64,000 nucleotides of DNA from JASGCP01 sp965263285 (GCA_965263285.1 CBDHHD010000016.1:496001-560000), one strand, 5' to 3'. Positions 8,833 through 18,667 are shown, counted from the stretch's first letter. Notes: generated from the sequence alone by a model not told the origin. Translations and numbers: made by a program.

Positions 8833-10242
8833 ATGGGAAGCATACACATCCATACAATAGAAAAAAAATACATGACAGACTTATATAGTCCCATGTCTAT
8901 CTATTTGCAATTGCGTGATCAATTTAGAGATACCGTTCTTTTAGAAAGTGCCGATTACCATACCGTTGCTAATAGTTTTTCTTTTATTGGTATTCATGCC
9001 ATTGCTGGTGTTGAGGTAACGGCTCAAGAAATAGAATACAAGTACCCACAACAAAAAGAAAAACGAATATCCTTGCGAAATGAGAAACGAAGTCTATCTA
9101 CTATTCTATGGGATTTTTGTCAACAATTTACATATATAGGGGTTTCTTCTCAGGCTCATTTTGCACAATCATTATTTGGCTATGCTTCTTTTGATGCGGT
9201 ATGCTTATTTGACAAACATCCATTACCTGCCGACAGTGCTATCCCTCTCGCACGATATCGTTTATATCAATATGTGTTAGTAATTAATCACTTTAAAAAT
9301 GAAGGTTTTTTATATGAAAATCAAATAGAAGGGTTGCCTAGTCATTTCAAAAAAATAGAAGATCTTATTCAAAGCAAAGATATGCCTATTTATCCCTTTA
9401 AAATGATAGCTGAAGAAAAGGAAAATATGACAGATGACGATTTTCTACACTTAGTAGACAAAGGCAAACACCATTGTCAAATAGGTGATGTATTTCAAAT
9501 TGTATTAAGCAGGCGATTTTCACAAGCATATCAAGGAGACGATTTTAATGTTTATCGTTCTTTAAGAAATATAAACCCATCTCCTTATCTGTTTTATTTT
9601 GATTATGGTGATTATAAACTCATGGGGTCATCTCCTGAAAGTCAATTACAAATAAAAAACGGAATAGCTAAAGTATTTCCCATAGCAGGTACTTTTAAGC
9701 GAACAGGGGATGACCAAAAAGATAAATTATTAGCCGATGCTCTTTTATCTGATTCAAAAGAAAACGCAGAGCATACCATGTTAGTAGATTTAGCCAGAAA
9801 TGATTTAGCTCGCTGTTGCACAAATGTAAGTGTTACAAAATATAAAGAAATTCAATATTATAGCCATGTTATTCACTTGGTAAGTGAAGTGCAAGGATTA
9901 CTTCCTGCTTCTTATAATCCATTTGAAGTATTGTTAAAGTCTTTCCCTGCTGGTACACTTAGTGGCGCACCTAAGTTTAAAGCTATTCAATTAATTCATC
10001 ATTACGAGCCTACAACAAGAGGGTACTATGGGGGGGCTATTGGAATGATTGGCCTCAATGGCTTTTGTAACCATGCTATTATGATTCGATCTTTTTTATC
10101 AAAAAACAATCATTTATTTTTTCAAGCAGGCGCAGGTATTGTTGTTCAAAGTAATCGAGATAATGAATTGCAAGAAATTAAAAACAAATTAGGAGCTTTA
10201 CGAGCCGCTTTACACAAAGCATCCTTGATATATATATCTTAA
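8833..10242 (+). CDS. trpE: Anthranilate synthase component I
   Basis: A 469-residue chorismate-binding enzyme giving anthranilate with TrpG. The start at ATG 8833 is preferred over ATG 8872 because the intervening IHIHTIEKKY aligns in style with the N-terminus of other TrpE proteins. The feedback-binding LLESADYH segment is near residue 37. The C-terminal chorismate-binding core includes GDVFQIVLSRRFSQ, FPIAGTFKRTGDD, DLARNDLAR and FPAGTLSGAPKFKA. It is the first gene of a trpE-trpG-trpD operon (9-bp gap to trpG). No leader peptide or attenuator could be recognised in the 94 bp upstream. Confidence 0.95.
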   Translation: MGSIHIHTIEKKYMTDLYSPMSIYLQLRDQFRDTVLLESADYHTVANSFSFIGIHAIAGVEVTAQEIEYKYPQQKEKRISLRNEKRSLSTILWDFCQQFTYIGVSSQAHFAQSLFGYASFDAVCLFDKHPLPADSAIPLARYRLYQYVLVINHFKNEGFLYENQIEGLPSHFKKIEDLIQSKDMPIYPFKMIAEEKENMTDDDFLHLVDKGKHHCQIGDVFQIVLSRRFSQAYQGDDFNVYRSLRNINPSPYLFYFDYGDYKLMGSSPESQLQIKNGIAKVFPIAGTFKRTGDDQKDKLLADALLSDSKENAEHTMLVDLARNDLARCCTNVSVTKYKEIQYYSHVIHLVSEVQGLLPASYNPFEVLLKSFPAGTLSGAPKFKAIQLIHHYEPTTRGYYGGAIGMIGLNGFCNHAIMIRSFLSKNNHLFFQAGAGIVVQSNRDNELQEIKNKLGALRAALHKASLIYIS

Positions 10243-10251
10243 AATGCAAAT

Positions 10252-10833
10252 ATGAAAATCCTTATTTTAGATAATTACGATTCCTTTACTTATAATTTAG
10301 TTCATATTATTGAAAAAATTATCCATCAAAAAGTATCTGTATTTAGAAATGATGAAATATCATTAGAGGAGGTAAACGAATATGATAAAATTGTTCTTTC
10401 TCCCGGTCCTGGTCTGCCATCAGAAGCAGGCATTATGATTGATCTCATAAAAAGATACGGCGCTATGAAATCTATCTTAGGAGTTTGTTTAGGACATCAA
10501 GCTATTGGCGAAGCATATGGGGGAAAATTGCTTAATCTGAGTACAGTATATCATGGGATAGCCACGCCTATACATTGGGAAACAAATAAATCTACCCAAC
10601 CAGCTATTCAAGACTCATTGCCTCCTATTTGTGAAGTAGGTAGGTACCATAGTTGGGTAGTAGACCATCATCAGTTTCCTTCAGATGTATTAGACATTAC
10701 CGCTCGTGATGAAAATGGATTTATTATGGCATTGCAACATAAAAAATTTGCTGTTGTTGGTGTGCAGTTTCATCCCGAAAGTGTTCTTACACCATTAGGG
10801 GAGACCATGTTAAACAATTGGTTAAAAACATAA
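10252..10833 (+). CDS. trpG: Anthranilate synthase component II (glutamine amidotransferase)
   Basis: A 193-residue class I glutamine amidotransferase that feeds ammonia to TrpE. Visible motifs are LDNYDSFTYNLVH at the N-terminus, the oxyanion sequence LSPGPGLPSEAG, the nucleophile in GVCLGHQAIGEAYGG, and the catalytic His-Glu in VGVQFHPESVLT. The same subunit may also serve folate synthesis (PabA role) in bacteria with a single copy; that cannot be judged here. It sits 9 bp after trpE and 15 bp before trpD. Confidence 0.95.
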   Translation: MKILILDNYDSFTYNLVHIIEKIIHQKVSVFRNDEISLEEVNEYDKIVLSPGPGLPSEAGIMIDLIKRYGAMKSILGVCLGHQAIGEAYGGKLLNLSTVYHGIATPIHWETNKSTQPAIQDSLPPICEVGRYHSWVVDHHQFPSDVLDITARDENGFIMALQHKKFAVVGVQFHPESVLTPLGETMLNNWLKT

Positions 10834-10848
10834 ACAATATTCAAATAC

Positions 10849-11844
10849 ATGAAAAAAATATTAGAACAATTATTAAATTTTCAATCACTATCTAAAAAAC
10901 AAAGTAGAGAAGTACTGATGGGCATGAGCCATGATCAATATAACGACTACGAAATCACTGCCTTTATTACTGTATACCTTATGCGCAGTATACGCGTTGA
11001 AGAATTAGAAGGATTTCAAGAAGCTTTATTAGAATTATGCTTGCCTCTTTCCTTTACAACACAAGGAGATTTTTTAGATATTGTAGGCACGGGCGGTGAT
11101 GGAAAAAACACTTTTAATATTTCTACCCTTGCTTCTTTTATTGTAGCTGGTGCAGGATATAAAGTCGTGAAACATGGAAATTATAGTTCTCGCGTAATCA
11201 GTGGGGCTTCTCATGTGATGGAATATGTGGGGTATAAATTTAAAACAAATCAAGATGCATTGCAACGAGAATTAGAACAAACTAATATGTGTTATTTACA
11301 TGCTCCTCTTTTTCATCCTGCCTTAAAAAGAGTAGCTGCCATTCGAAAAAATTTACCTATTCGTACTTTTTTTAATTTATTAGGACCACTAATTCATCCT
11401 GCACAACCTACTTATCAATGCGTAGGGGTGTATCACATGGAAGTAGCAAGATTATATGAATATTATTTCCAAAGAACAAAAAAACATTTTACTATTATTC
11501 ATTCTATTGATGGGTATGATGAAATATCTCTTACAAACGATGTGAAAATAATTACACCTCAAGGGCATACTACACTTACACCCGAACAAGTAGGTTATAG
11601 AATGGTGTTTCCTAATGATTTATTAGCAGGCAATACGATAGAAGAAGCCGCAACTATATTTATACGCATATTAAAAGGAGAAGCTACTCATGCACAACAA
11701 GCAGTAGTACTAGCAAATGCTGCAGTTGCTATTCAGGGTATGAATACTGCGCTTTCTCATAAAGACGCGTATCAAGAAGCAGTAGAAAGTTTAGAAAGCA
11801 AAAAAGCTTGGCATACATTTGAAAAGCTTATACAATTACAATAA
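10849..11844 (+). CDS. trpD: Anthranilate phosphoribosyltransferase
   Basis: 331 residues. The PRPP-binding motif IVGTGGDGKNTFNIST is near residues 81-96, and VKHGNYSSR and IRTFFNLLGPLIHPA are conserved TrpD segments. It transfers the phosphoribosyl group of PRPP to anthranilate. It is the last gene of the cluster: a fold-back repeat begins 12 bp after the stop, and trpC, trpF, trpB and trpA, which commonly follow in this phylum, are not present in the window. Confidence 0.95.
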   Translation: MKKILEQLLNFQSLSKKQSREVLMGMSHDQYNDYEITAFITVYLMRSIRVEELEGFQEALLELCLPLSFTTQGDFLDIVGTGGDGKNTFNISTLASFIVAGAGYKVVKHGNYSSRVISGASHVMEYVGYKFKTNQDALQRELEQTNMCYLHAPLFHPALKRVAAIRKNLPIRTFFNLLGPLIHPAQPTYQCVGVYHMEVARLYEYYFQRTKKHFTIIHSIDGYDEISLTNDVKIITPQGHTTLTPEQVGYRMVFPNDLLAGNTIEEAATIFIRILKGEATHAQQAVVLANAAVAIQGMNTALSHKDAYQEAVESLESKKAWHTFEKLIQLQ

Positions 11845-11856
11845 CGAGGAGTAATA

Positions 11857-12307
11857 GGCTACATCTTTTTTTGAGGTGCTGGGGGGGGGGTATTTGTGTT
11901 TTTGTAATTACTCAGGTATTAGGTTCATCATTTATTTTTATATCCTTTTCTTTCTTTTGTCTTGATACAAAAAAAAGAAACAAAGAAAAAATCAAGCATG
12001 CAGATAAAGAGCTACAAAACTACGGCTCGCTACGCTAGCGAGAATGAATGGGAGGCGGTTAAGCATAAATCGTTATGATGAGCTTATCCATAGTGATCTT
12101 TTATGTACATACTTTATGCTCATCATAACGATTCATATATAAAAACTTCTCCCCACATTCTCGCTGGTCGCTTCACTGGTCGCTTCGCTCACCTCGTTTT
12201 GTAACGCTCTTTATCTGAGGGCAGTCCTCATCAGATATTTCCTATTCTTTCCATGTTTATATGTATGTAACAATCCATGCATCCAGCACCTCAAAAAAGC
12301 CGTATCC
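11857..12307 (+). repeat. Fold-back MITE-like repeat, copy 3
   Basis: This begins GGCTACATC-T7-GAGGTGCTGG followed by a G run and ends near CCAGCACCTC-A6-GCCGTATCC, a degenerate right terminus. All internal landmarks are present: the TCTTTTGTCTTGATACAAAA hairpin, the left arm with GAATGGGAGGCGG, the central GAGCTTATCC/GCTCATCATAACG arms and the right arm. A 12-bp local duplication (GGTCGCTTC ACT GGTCGCTTC GCT) is unique to this copy. It immediately follows trpD and may end or attenuate trp transcription. Confidence 0.9.
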
Positions 12308-12357
12308 ATTTTATGCTCTCGCGATTAGTTTAGTAAATTTTTAATTAACTTTGTATT

Positions 12358-12666
12358 ATGGATATTAACGAGATAGGACAAGAATATAATAAGCTACCAC
12401 AAGAAACAAGAGAGATCATTATTAAATTTATAGAACATAAAAGCGATTTAGATATGCAACAAGTAATAAGAGAAATACAAGGGTTAAATAAAGATATACA
12501 AGGGCTCGAAAAAAGTACAAATATTCAAATACAAGGACTTGAAAAAAGTACAAATACTCAAATAAAAGGACTTGAAAAAAGTACAAATACTCAAATAAAA
12601 GTATTGTATTGGGTTATTGGCATTATTGGAGTAGTAATAGCTCTTATATTAGCACTTAAAAAATAA
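12358..12666 (+). CDS. Small coiled-coil protein with a C-terminal membrane anchor
   Basis: 102 residues, not assigned to a named family. After a helical N-terminus (residues 1-40) there are about four 12-residue units of the form IQGLEKSTNTQI, encoded by near-identical 36-bp tandem repeats, giving a short coiled coil. Residues about 81-99 (VLYWVIGIIGVVIALILAL) form one transmembrane helix, so the protein would be tail-anchored with the coil in the cytoplasm. A TAACTTTG promoter-like box at 12346-12353 ends only 4 bp before the ATG, which would give a nearly leaderless mRNA. The function is unknown. Confidence 0.6.
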   Translation: MDINEIGQEYNKLPQETREIIIKFIEHKSDLDMQQVIREIQGLNKDIQGLEKSTNIQIQGLEKSTNTQIKGLEKSTNTQIKVLYWVIGIIGVVIALILALKK

Positions 12667-12705
12667 AACCAAAATTGCATGTATTACTTGAATTTTTGGC
12701 ATATA

Positions 12706-13130
12706 TCAATCAAAATTAATATCACAATAAGGTAGTAGTTTCTTTATTTTATCTCTTTCAAATTGTGAAAGTTTATAATTACTCAAATCCAATATTCTTA
12801 AGTTTTGTAGCTGTCCTATTTCGGATGGAATAACGCTAAGTTGATTATAACTCAAATACAATGCTATTAAGTTTTGTAGCTGTCCTATTTCGGATGGAAT
12901 GAAGCTAAGTCGATTCTCACTCAAATACAATGCTGTTAAGTTTTGTAGCTGTCCTATTTCGGATGGAATGACGCTAAGTTGATTATAACTCAAATCCAAT
13001 TCTCTTAAGTTTTGTAGCTGTCCTATTTCGGATGGAATGACACTAAGTTGATTATAACTCAAATTCAATCTTGTTAAGTTTTGTAGCTGTCCTATTTCGG
13101 ATGGAATGACACTAAGTTGATTCCCACTCA
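12706..13130 (-). pseudogene. Leucine-rich-repeat protein gene, 5' end removed by IS256-family insertion
   Basis: The minus-strand frame encodes at least five 23-residue repeats of the type LxLSYNQLSVIPSEIGQLQN, closing with a short capping tail and TGA at 12706. The repeats are near-identical 69-bp tandem units. An ATG exists at 13068, but the frame continues upstream in the same repeat register (LSGNQLSVIPSEIG) until it stops abruptly at 13130, where the terminal repeat of the IS element begins. The true start and any signal peptide are therefore missing. Similar LRR proteins are thought to mediate protein-protein contacts; no specific role can be given. Confidence 0.75.
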
Positions 13131-14536
13131 GGGAGTATAAAAAAGATTGTGTAAATAGAAATACTATTTTGGGGAACGAAGGGAGGGCGGAGCCCTACCA
13201 AAGTGAACCCAAAAATAGTATTTCATTATTTTTTTTCCCTATTTTATTTACTTAAAAATTTACATATTATGCGAACAGAAAACAACAGCACAGAATCATC
13301 GAAAATTTCAAATGATTTCTTTAAAGATTGCAAAACATTATCAGATTTTGATAAGTTATTTGCTAACTTATTTAAACAAGGAGTTGAAGCTCTTTTACAG
13401 GGCGAACTAGATTACCATCTAGGATATAATAAAAATAAAAAACGACAAATAGAACAAAAAAATAGTCGTAATGGTTATTATGACAAAACGGTTAAAACAG
13501 AAAATTTAGGCAATATACTTTTATCTATTCCCAGAGATAGAAATGCATCTTTTGAACCTCAAATTATTCCAAAAGGGCAACGCATGTCTAACCGTATTGA
13601 AGATCTTGTGGTATCCATGTATGGCAAGGGACTTACAACAAGTGATATTAGCGAGTTAATAAAAGATTCTTATGGGGTAGAATTGAGTGGAACAACCATA
13701 TCAAATATTACAAATAGAGTATTAGAAAGTATAAAAGAATGGCAAAATAGACCGCTAGACCCTATTTATATGGTTTTTTGGATGGATGGCATTAGATTAA
13801 GAATTCGTCAAGATGGACAATATAGTCATCAGTGCGCCTATATTATTATTGGCTTAAAAACAGACGGAACAAAAGAAGTATTAGGAATTTGGATAAGCGA
13901 AACCGAATCAGCCAGCTTTTGGCTAAAGGTGCTTACAGACCTAAAAGCAAGAGGTGTACAAGATGTATGCATAAGTTGCTCTGATAACTTAACTGGCCTT
14001 ACAGAAGCTATACAAACAGTATTCCCTAAGGTTTTAACTCAACTTTGTATTGTACATCAAATTAGAAATTCTTGCAAACATGTATCCTATAAAGACAGAA
14101 AAGAATTTTGTAAGGAGCTTAAAAATATATATGGCGCTGTGAATAAAGACATGGCGGCACAAGCATTGGATAATTTTGAAAAAAAATGGAACCTAAAATA
14201 TGAATACGCTATTAAATCATGGAAAGAAAATTGGGAGCATTTAACAAGATATTTCAATTTGCCTTTAGAAATTAGAAAAGTTATTTATACAACAAATACG
14301 ATAGAAAATATGAACAGAGGTATCCGAAAATATACAAAAACAAAAATACAATTTGTAGATAAACAATCAGCTACAAAGGCTATTTTTTTAGCTATTCAAA
14401 ATATAGAAAAAAGCTGGCAAAAACCAATTCAAAATTGGGGTTATATTTTACACCAATTTATTATTATCTTTGCCGAAAGATTGACAAAGTTCTTAGACAA
14501 TTAAAAACCAACTTACACAATCTTTTTTATGGTCTC
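13131..14536 (+). mobile_element. IS256-family insertion sequence (1.4 kb), complete
   Basis: The 24-bp terminal inverted repeats GGGAGTATAAAAAAGATTG… (13131-13154) and …CAATCTTTTTTATGGTCTC (14513-14536) match at 21 positions. They enclose one transposase gene. A hairpin between AATACTATTTTGGG (13160-13173) and CCCAAAAATAGTATT (13208-13222) precedes the gene and could block incoming transcription. The outer 8-bp flanks, CCCACTCA at the left and GCTTGGTC at the right, do not match, so this is not a simple insertion. The right flank is a target duplicate shared with 28653-28660 (see the hsdR entries), pointing to rearrangement through the element. Confidence 0.88.
13269..14504 (+). CDS. IS256-family transposase
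   Basis: 411 residues from ATG 13269 (MRTENNSTESS). The longer frame from 13203 is rejected because a deleted IS copy at 58.6 kb preserves the sequence only up to this start and the extension overlaps the upstream hairpin. The DDE residues lie in FWMDGIRLRIR, CISCSDNLTGLTEAI and TTNTIENMNRGIRKY, with CIVHQIRNS between, as in IS256/MutA-type enzymes. The gene is intact, so the element may still be active. It ends 9 bp before the right terminal repeat. Confidence 0.92.
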   Translation: MRTENNSTESSKISNDFFKDCKTLSDFDKLFANLFKQGVEALLQGELDYHLGYNKNKKRQIEQKNSRNGYYDKTVKTENLGNILLSIPRDRNASFEPQIIPKGQRMSNRIEDLVVSMYGKGLTTSDISELIKDSYGVELSGTTISNITNRVLESIKEWQNRPLDPIYMVFWMDGIRLRIRQDGQYSHQCAYIIIGLKTDGTKEVLGIWISETESASFWLKVLTDLKARGVQDVCISCSDNLTGLTEAIQTVFPKVLTQLCIVHQIRNSCKHVSYKDRKEFCKELKNIYGAVNKDMAAQALDNFEKKWNLKYEYAIKSWKENWEHLTRYFNLPLEIRKVIYTTNTIENMNRGIRKYTKTKIQFVDKQSATKAIFLAIQNIEKSWQKPIQNWGYILHQFIIIFAERLTKFLDN

Positions 14537-17292
14537 GCTTGGTCTTTTGCAAAATCGGCCGGCAATTGTTGAAATAGAAATGCTTTTATTTTATCATCGT
14601 CTGTCCAATTATCAATACCAAATCGTGTGTTGAAATCATTAATGATAGCTTCTAAAGCATTAAACTCATTTTCGCCTTTTTTGCCTTTCATTATCGGTGG
14701 GGTCGGGTCTATTTCTTCACCACCTTTTAAGTCAATATTATCGGTGGTAGTTCTTGTTAATCGGTAACTATCTAAATCAATAGCCTCAATAATACCTTTT
14801 GCCAAATCCTCATTTTCTTTTGGCTTTATTTTTGGCATCAAAAATTTCAAAAACCAATACAATCTTTCCCAATAAGCATTTTTGAATGACAATATTTTAG
14901 AAAGGAAAGCATAAGTACGATAGAATGATTTTGCCTTTACAAAGAAATCTATTTGTGCATCGTCGTTTAACTCTGACTTGAAATGAGCAACACAGGCATC
15001 TATTATTGGGTCCAGTTTTTGTCTATCGGCATTATTAAAATACAGGTTAGTAAAATTGTGTACTTCTTCAGGTGTGTACACTTGTGCATTATCCAAAATG
15101 TCTTGCAAATCATTCAGCTTATTTGCGTCAGTTTCTTCACTTAAAACAGTAGTGGTATAAAAAGGCTCGAAGGCTTCTTTTATTTCATCTGTACTGTTGA
15201 AAAAATCCATTACAAAAGTATCTTCTTTGTATGGCTTGTAAGCCCTGTTTAACCTTGATAATGTTTGCACCGCCTGAACATCCCTTAACTTTTTATCTAC
15301 ATACATGGTATGCAGTAATGGCTGGTCAAAACCTGTTTGAAATTTATTTGCAACAATTAAAAACTTATAGTCTTTTTTCTTGAACACTTTTGGTATGTCG
15401 TTACTTGGGAAGCCGTTTAATTTAGCCTCGTCTGTTTCTATTCCTTCAATTTCTCTGCTGCCACTAAAAGCAATTATTGCTTTGTAGGGTGAGTTGATTT
15501 CTTTGAGGTATTTTTTAAAAGCATCGTAGTATTTGATGGCGTTGTTAATGCTTTTACAAACCACCATTGCTTTAGCTTGCCTGTTGATTTGTTTGGCAAC
15601 TTCTGAATTGAAATGGTCTATCATCACTTTTGATTTTTCCATTATGGAAAATGGATGATTTTCTACGAAAGCCCTTAGTTTTTTGTTGGCTTGGTTTGTT
15701 TCAAATTCGGGATTATCTTCTACTGCTTTATTGATTTTGTAATAAGATTGGTAGGTAGTGTAATTTTTAAGTACATCTAAAATAAATTCTTCCTCAATGG
15801 CTTGTTTCATTGTGTAAGTATCGAAAGCCTCAAACTTACCTTCGGTAGTTTTGGTGCCAAAGGTTTCTAAAGTTTTGTTTTTAGGTGTAGCCGTAAAAGC
15901 AAAGTAGCTGGCATTTCTCAGCATTGTGCGTTGCTCTATCATTTGGTTTATGGCATCTTCAGATGTTTCAGGGTCTTCGTCTTGCCGGTTATCGTCTTCG
16001 CCATAAGGTGTTTCTTTGTCAGATAATACCCAGTTCATTTTACTGGCTGTTTCACCGCTTTGGCTACTGTGTGCTTCATCAATGATGATGGCAAATTTTT
16101 TGGCTTGTAAGGTGCCTATTTCGTCTATAATGAAAGGAAATTTTTGAACGGTGGTAATGATTATTTTCTTGCCATCTTCTAAGGCTTCTTTGAGTTGCTT
16201 GCTGCCTTTTTCAATGGCTTCTACTACTTTGTTTACTTGAGCAAATTGTTTGATGTTATCTCTAATTTGTTTATCCAATATTTTTCTATCGGTAACTACT
16301 ATTACACTATCAAAAATTGCATCTAAATTTTCGTTATTGTGTAAACTCACTAACTGATGTGCCAACCAAGTAATTGAATTTGACTTGCCCGACCCTGCTG
16401 CATGTTGCATTAAATATTTTTGTCCTACACCGTTTGTTTTAGCATCTTTCAATAATTTGCTAACTGCTCTTATTTGATGGTATCGTGGGAATATTAATTT
16501 GCGTTTTATCTTACCTGTGTCTTCGTCTGGTTCTTCAACAATTTGGGCATAGTTCTCTACTATATTACTTAGGCTTGCTTTGGTAAGGGTTTCTTTCCAG
16601 ATGTAATCAGTTTTTAAACCATTTGGGTTTACCGGATTGCCTGCGCCATCGTTTACGCCTTTGTTGAATGGTAGAAAAAAAGTATTGTTACCTTTTAACT
16701 CACTTGCCATATACACTAAGTTGCTATCTACTGCAAAGTGAACCATACATCTGCCAAAGGCAAATAAGGGTTCTTTGGGGTCTCTGTCCTGTTGGTATTG
16801 ACGAATAGCATTTTTTACCGTTTGCCCTGTCCATTCGTTTTTAAATTCAAAGGTTATAATCGGTAAGCCATTGATGAATAAAACCATATCCAACGAATTA
16901 CTATTGGATAGGCTATAAAACAACTGACGAGTAACTGAAAATATATTGGCTTGGTAATTTTCTTGTGCCTTTTGGTTGAGGTCGGAAACTGGGTTTTTGT
17001 AATACAGATTTATTTGAAGGTCTAAATCCTTAATGCCTTTACGCAATATTTCAATGATGCCTTTGGCTTTGATTTGTTCTGCCAGGCGTTGCATGAATTT
17101 ATCTTCGCCTCGTTTTACAATGGTATCAAAAGCGGTGGGCTGGGTTTGCTTGATAAACTCAAATAATAAGTGTTTGTTTATACAAAGGGCACGGTCATAG
17201 TCGGCACTATAGCTTTGACGATAGCCACACACTTCTACCAAGTGCTTTTCTATGATGGTTTCTAGGCCTTTTTCGGATGTATTTGTACTCAT
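14527..17292 (-). pseudogene. hsdR: Type I restriction endonuclease subunit R, 5' fragment (C-terminus lost at IS junction)
   Basis: Codons for 919 native residues remain. Visible parts are an N-terminal nuclease domain with D…ITFEFKN (about residues 135-153), Walker A AAGSGKSNS, DEAH in IIIDEAHSS, TATPKNKT, and the motif-VI-like QTLSRLNRAY. The frame runs into IS256 sequence after …FAKDQA and ends with two IS-encoded residues. The missing 64 codons are found intact on the other strand at 28653-28847, where DQATVNSVNN continues the protein. A restored HsdR would have about 980 residues. The C-terminal helical region contacts the methylase in this family, so the present product is probably defective. 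It is the last gene of the minus-strand RM operon. Confidence 0.88.
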
Positions 17293-17384
17293 TTTAATTG
17301 TTAATTGTTAATTGTTAATTGTTAATGATTAATTGTTAATGATTAATTGTTAATGATTAATTGTTAATGATTAATTGTTAATGC
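17293..17384. repeat. AT-rich tandem repeat immediately upstream of hsdR
   Basis: About four units of TTAATTG are followed by four to five 14-bp units of TTAATGATTAATTG, filling the interval between the hsdR start codon and the four-helix-bundle gene and forming that gene's last codons and stop. Repeat-number change by slippage would alter the hsdR leader or the upstream gene's C-terminus. Whether this modulates expression is unknown. Confidence 0.8.
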
Positions 17385-17730
17385 TGGCTTTAGTGGTTTT
17401 GATGATGGCTGTTATCAATTTTATTATTTCAATAGCATCGGCATTAATGCTTTTAAATTCTTTTTGGGTTAAATAGTCAATGGCTTGCAGTAACTCTAAC
17501 CAATAAATAGTTTCATTAATTTCTTTTTGAGCAATGGCTAATTTATGAATAAAATCTGCTTTGCTTTCGCTGTGTTCTGCTTCTCGTACCATTGCTCCGA
17601 TGCTTGTGCCACTGCGTAAAATTTGTTTGCTCAACACAAATTCCTTTTTGTCATTGCATAAAAACTGATATAGTTTTACAATACGAATTGCAAACTCAAA
17701 ACTTTTACTTTTCAATACATTCTCTTTCAT
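17371..17730 (-). CDS. Four-helix-bundle protein (23S rRNA intervening-sequence family)
   Basis: 119 residues. The sequence KSFEFAIRIVKLYQFL, LRSGTSIGAMVREAEHSESKADF and AQKEINETIYWLELL is typical of the small four-helix-bundle proteins first seen in 23S rRNA intervening sequences and now common as stand-alone genes in this phylum, often beside restriction or mobile loci. The molecular role is not established. Its 3' end overlaps the tandem repeat in front of hsdR. It lies inside the type I RM operon on the same strand, 25 bp after the RhuM-like gene. Confidence 0.85.
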   Translation of the reverse strand: MKENVLKSKSFEFAIRIVKLYQFLCNDKKEFVLSKQILRSGTSIGAMVREAEHSESKADFIHKLAIAQKEINETIYWLELLQAIDYLTQKEFKSINADAIEIIKLITAIIKTTKASINN

Positions 17731-17755
17731 TCAATTAATAATTTACAATTAACTA

Positions 17756-18667
17756 TTAATAATTAATGCCTTCTTTAGCGTTAATTATTTTTATTTTTAA
17801 TTCTTCTGAAAAATCATTTTCATAGGTTAAAGAACACACTATCTCAAATAATAAATCTTTATTAATTCTATTATCCGCTACATCAACAGCAATGTTTTCC
17901 ATACCTATTTCAAAAGAAGATATAAGATTGATGATTTCGGCATACATTGTATCTCTTGGATTTTCGGCTTCACTTAATTGTAATGTTTGTTTATACTCTT
18001 TAGCCTTGTTATCAAATATTGCCGTATAAATAGCATCGGTATATACTGCATATTTATAATTGCCCATTGCCAAATATTGGTTTAAGGCTTGTGTAAATTC
18101 TTTTCTATACAAAGGTTCTCTGGCTATGGAAACCAAAAAATCTTCATCTCGTTGATTGATGTATTTTGTAGAACCGCCCATTTTTTGATTGAGTGTATCT
18201 ATTACAATATCTAAAATGGCACTACGCAATGCTTTAGCTTTTTCACTTTCGGTAAGAAGCATACCTAAATTGAGAAAGGAACGAAAATTGAAAACGGCAA
18301 GAGCTTTCAGATGGCTTTTTGCTTGATTATCAATGGTTTCTGATAACAGAGGGAAATTGGTTTCCGTCTGTTCGGGGTCATCGGCTTTGGTAATAAAATA
18401 GCCAAACTGTTCTTTAAAATCCTTTAATTTTTGACCTTTTAGCACTTCATAACCATTGTGTTTTACTTCATCTTCATAATTTGTTACATACCTTTTTAGT
18501 GTAGATAAACTAATATTATAGAACTCAGTTACCATTTTTGAGGTAAACTTGTATTCGTTATCAAAATACATTCCTGTTATACCCAAGTGTGTTTGAATAT
18601 TTTCAATTACCTGATTATTATTTAATATATTCTGTCTATCAATTGAAGAGTTTGTTAAATCTTTCAT
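17756..18667 (-). CDS. RhuM-like DNA-binding family protein in the RM operon
   Basis: 303 residues. Sequences such as YKFTSKMVTEFYNISLSTLKRYVTNYEDE near residue 40 look like a helix-turn-helix, and FNFRSFLNLGMLLTESEKAKALRSAILDIV with KYINQRDEDFLVSIAREPLYRKEFTQAL is the conserved core of RhuM-like proteins that often accompany type I restriction loci. The biochemical function is unknown. Its ATG overlaps the stop of the 41-aa ORF (ATGA at 18664-18667), indicating translational coupling. The C-terminal third shows no domain I can name. Confidence 0.6.
   Translation of the reverse strand: MKDLTNSSIDRQNILNNNQVIENIQTHLGITGMYFDNEYKFTSKMVTEFYNISLSTLKRYVTNYEDEVKHNGYEVLKGQKLKDFKEQFGYFITKADDPEQTETNFPLLSETIDNQAKSHLKALAVFNFRSFLNLGMLLTESEKAKALRSAILDIVIDTLNQKMGGSTKYINQRDEDFLVSIAREPLYRKEFTQALNQYLAMGNYKYAVYTDAIYTAIFDNKAKEYKQTLQLSEAENPRDTMYAEIINLISSFEIGMENIAVDVADNRINKDLLFEIVCSLTYENDFSEELKIKIINAKEGINY

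Noticed and set aside
13203..13268. Longer transposase start at 13203
   Set aside because: The added residues fall on the IS left-end hairpin, and the miniature derivative at 58.6 kb conserves the sequence only as non-coding DNA up to ATG 13269.
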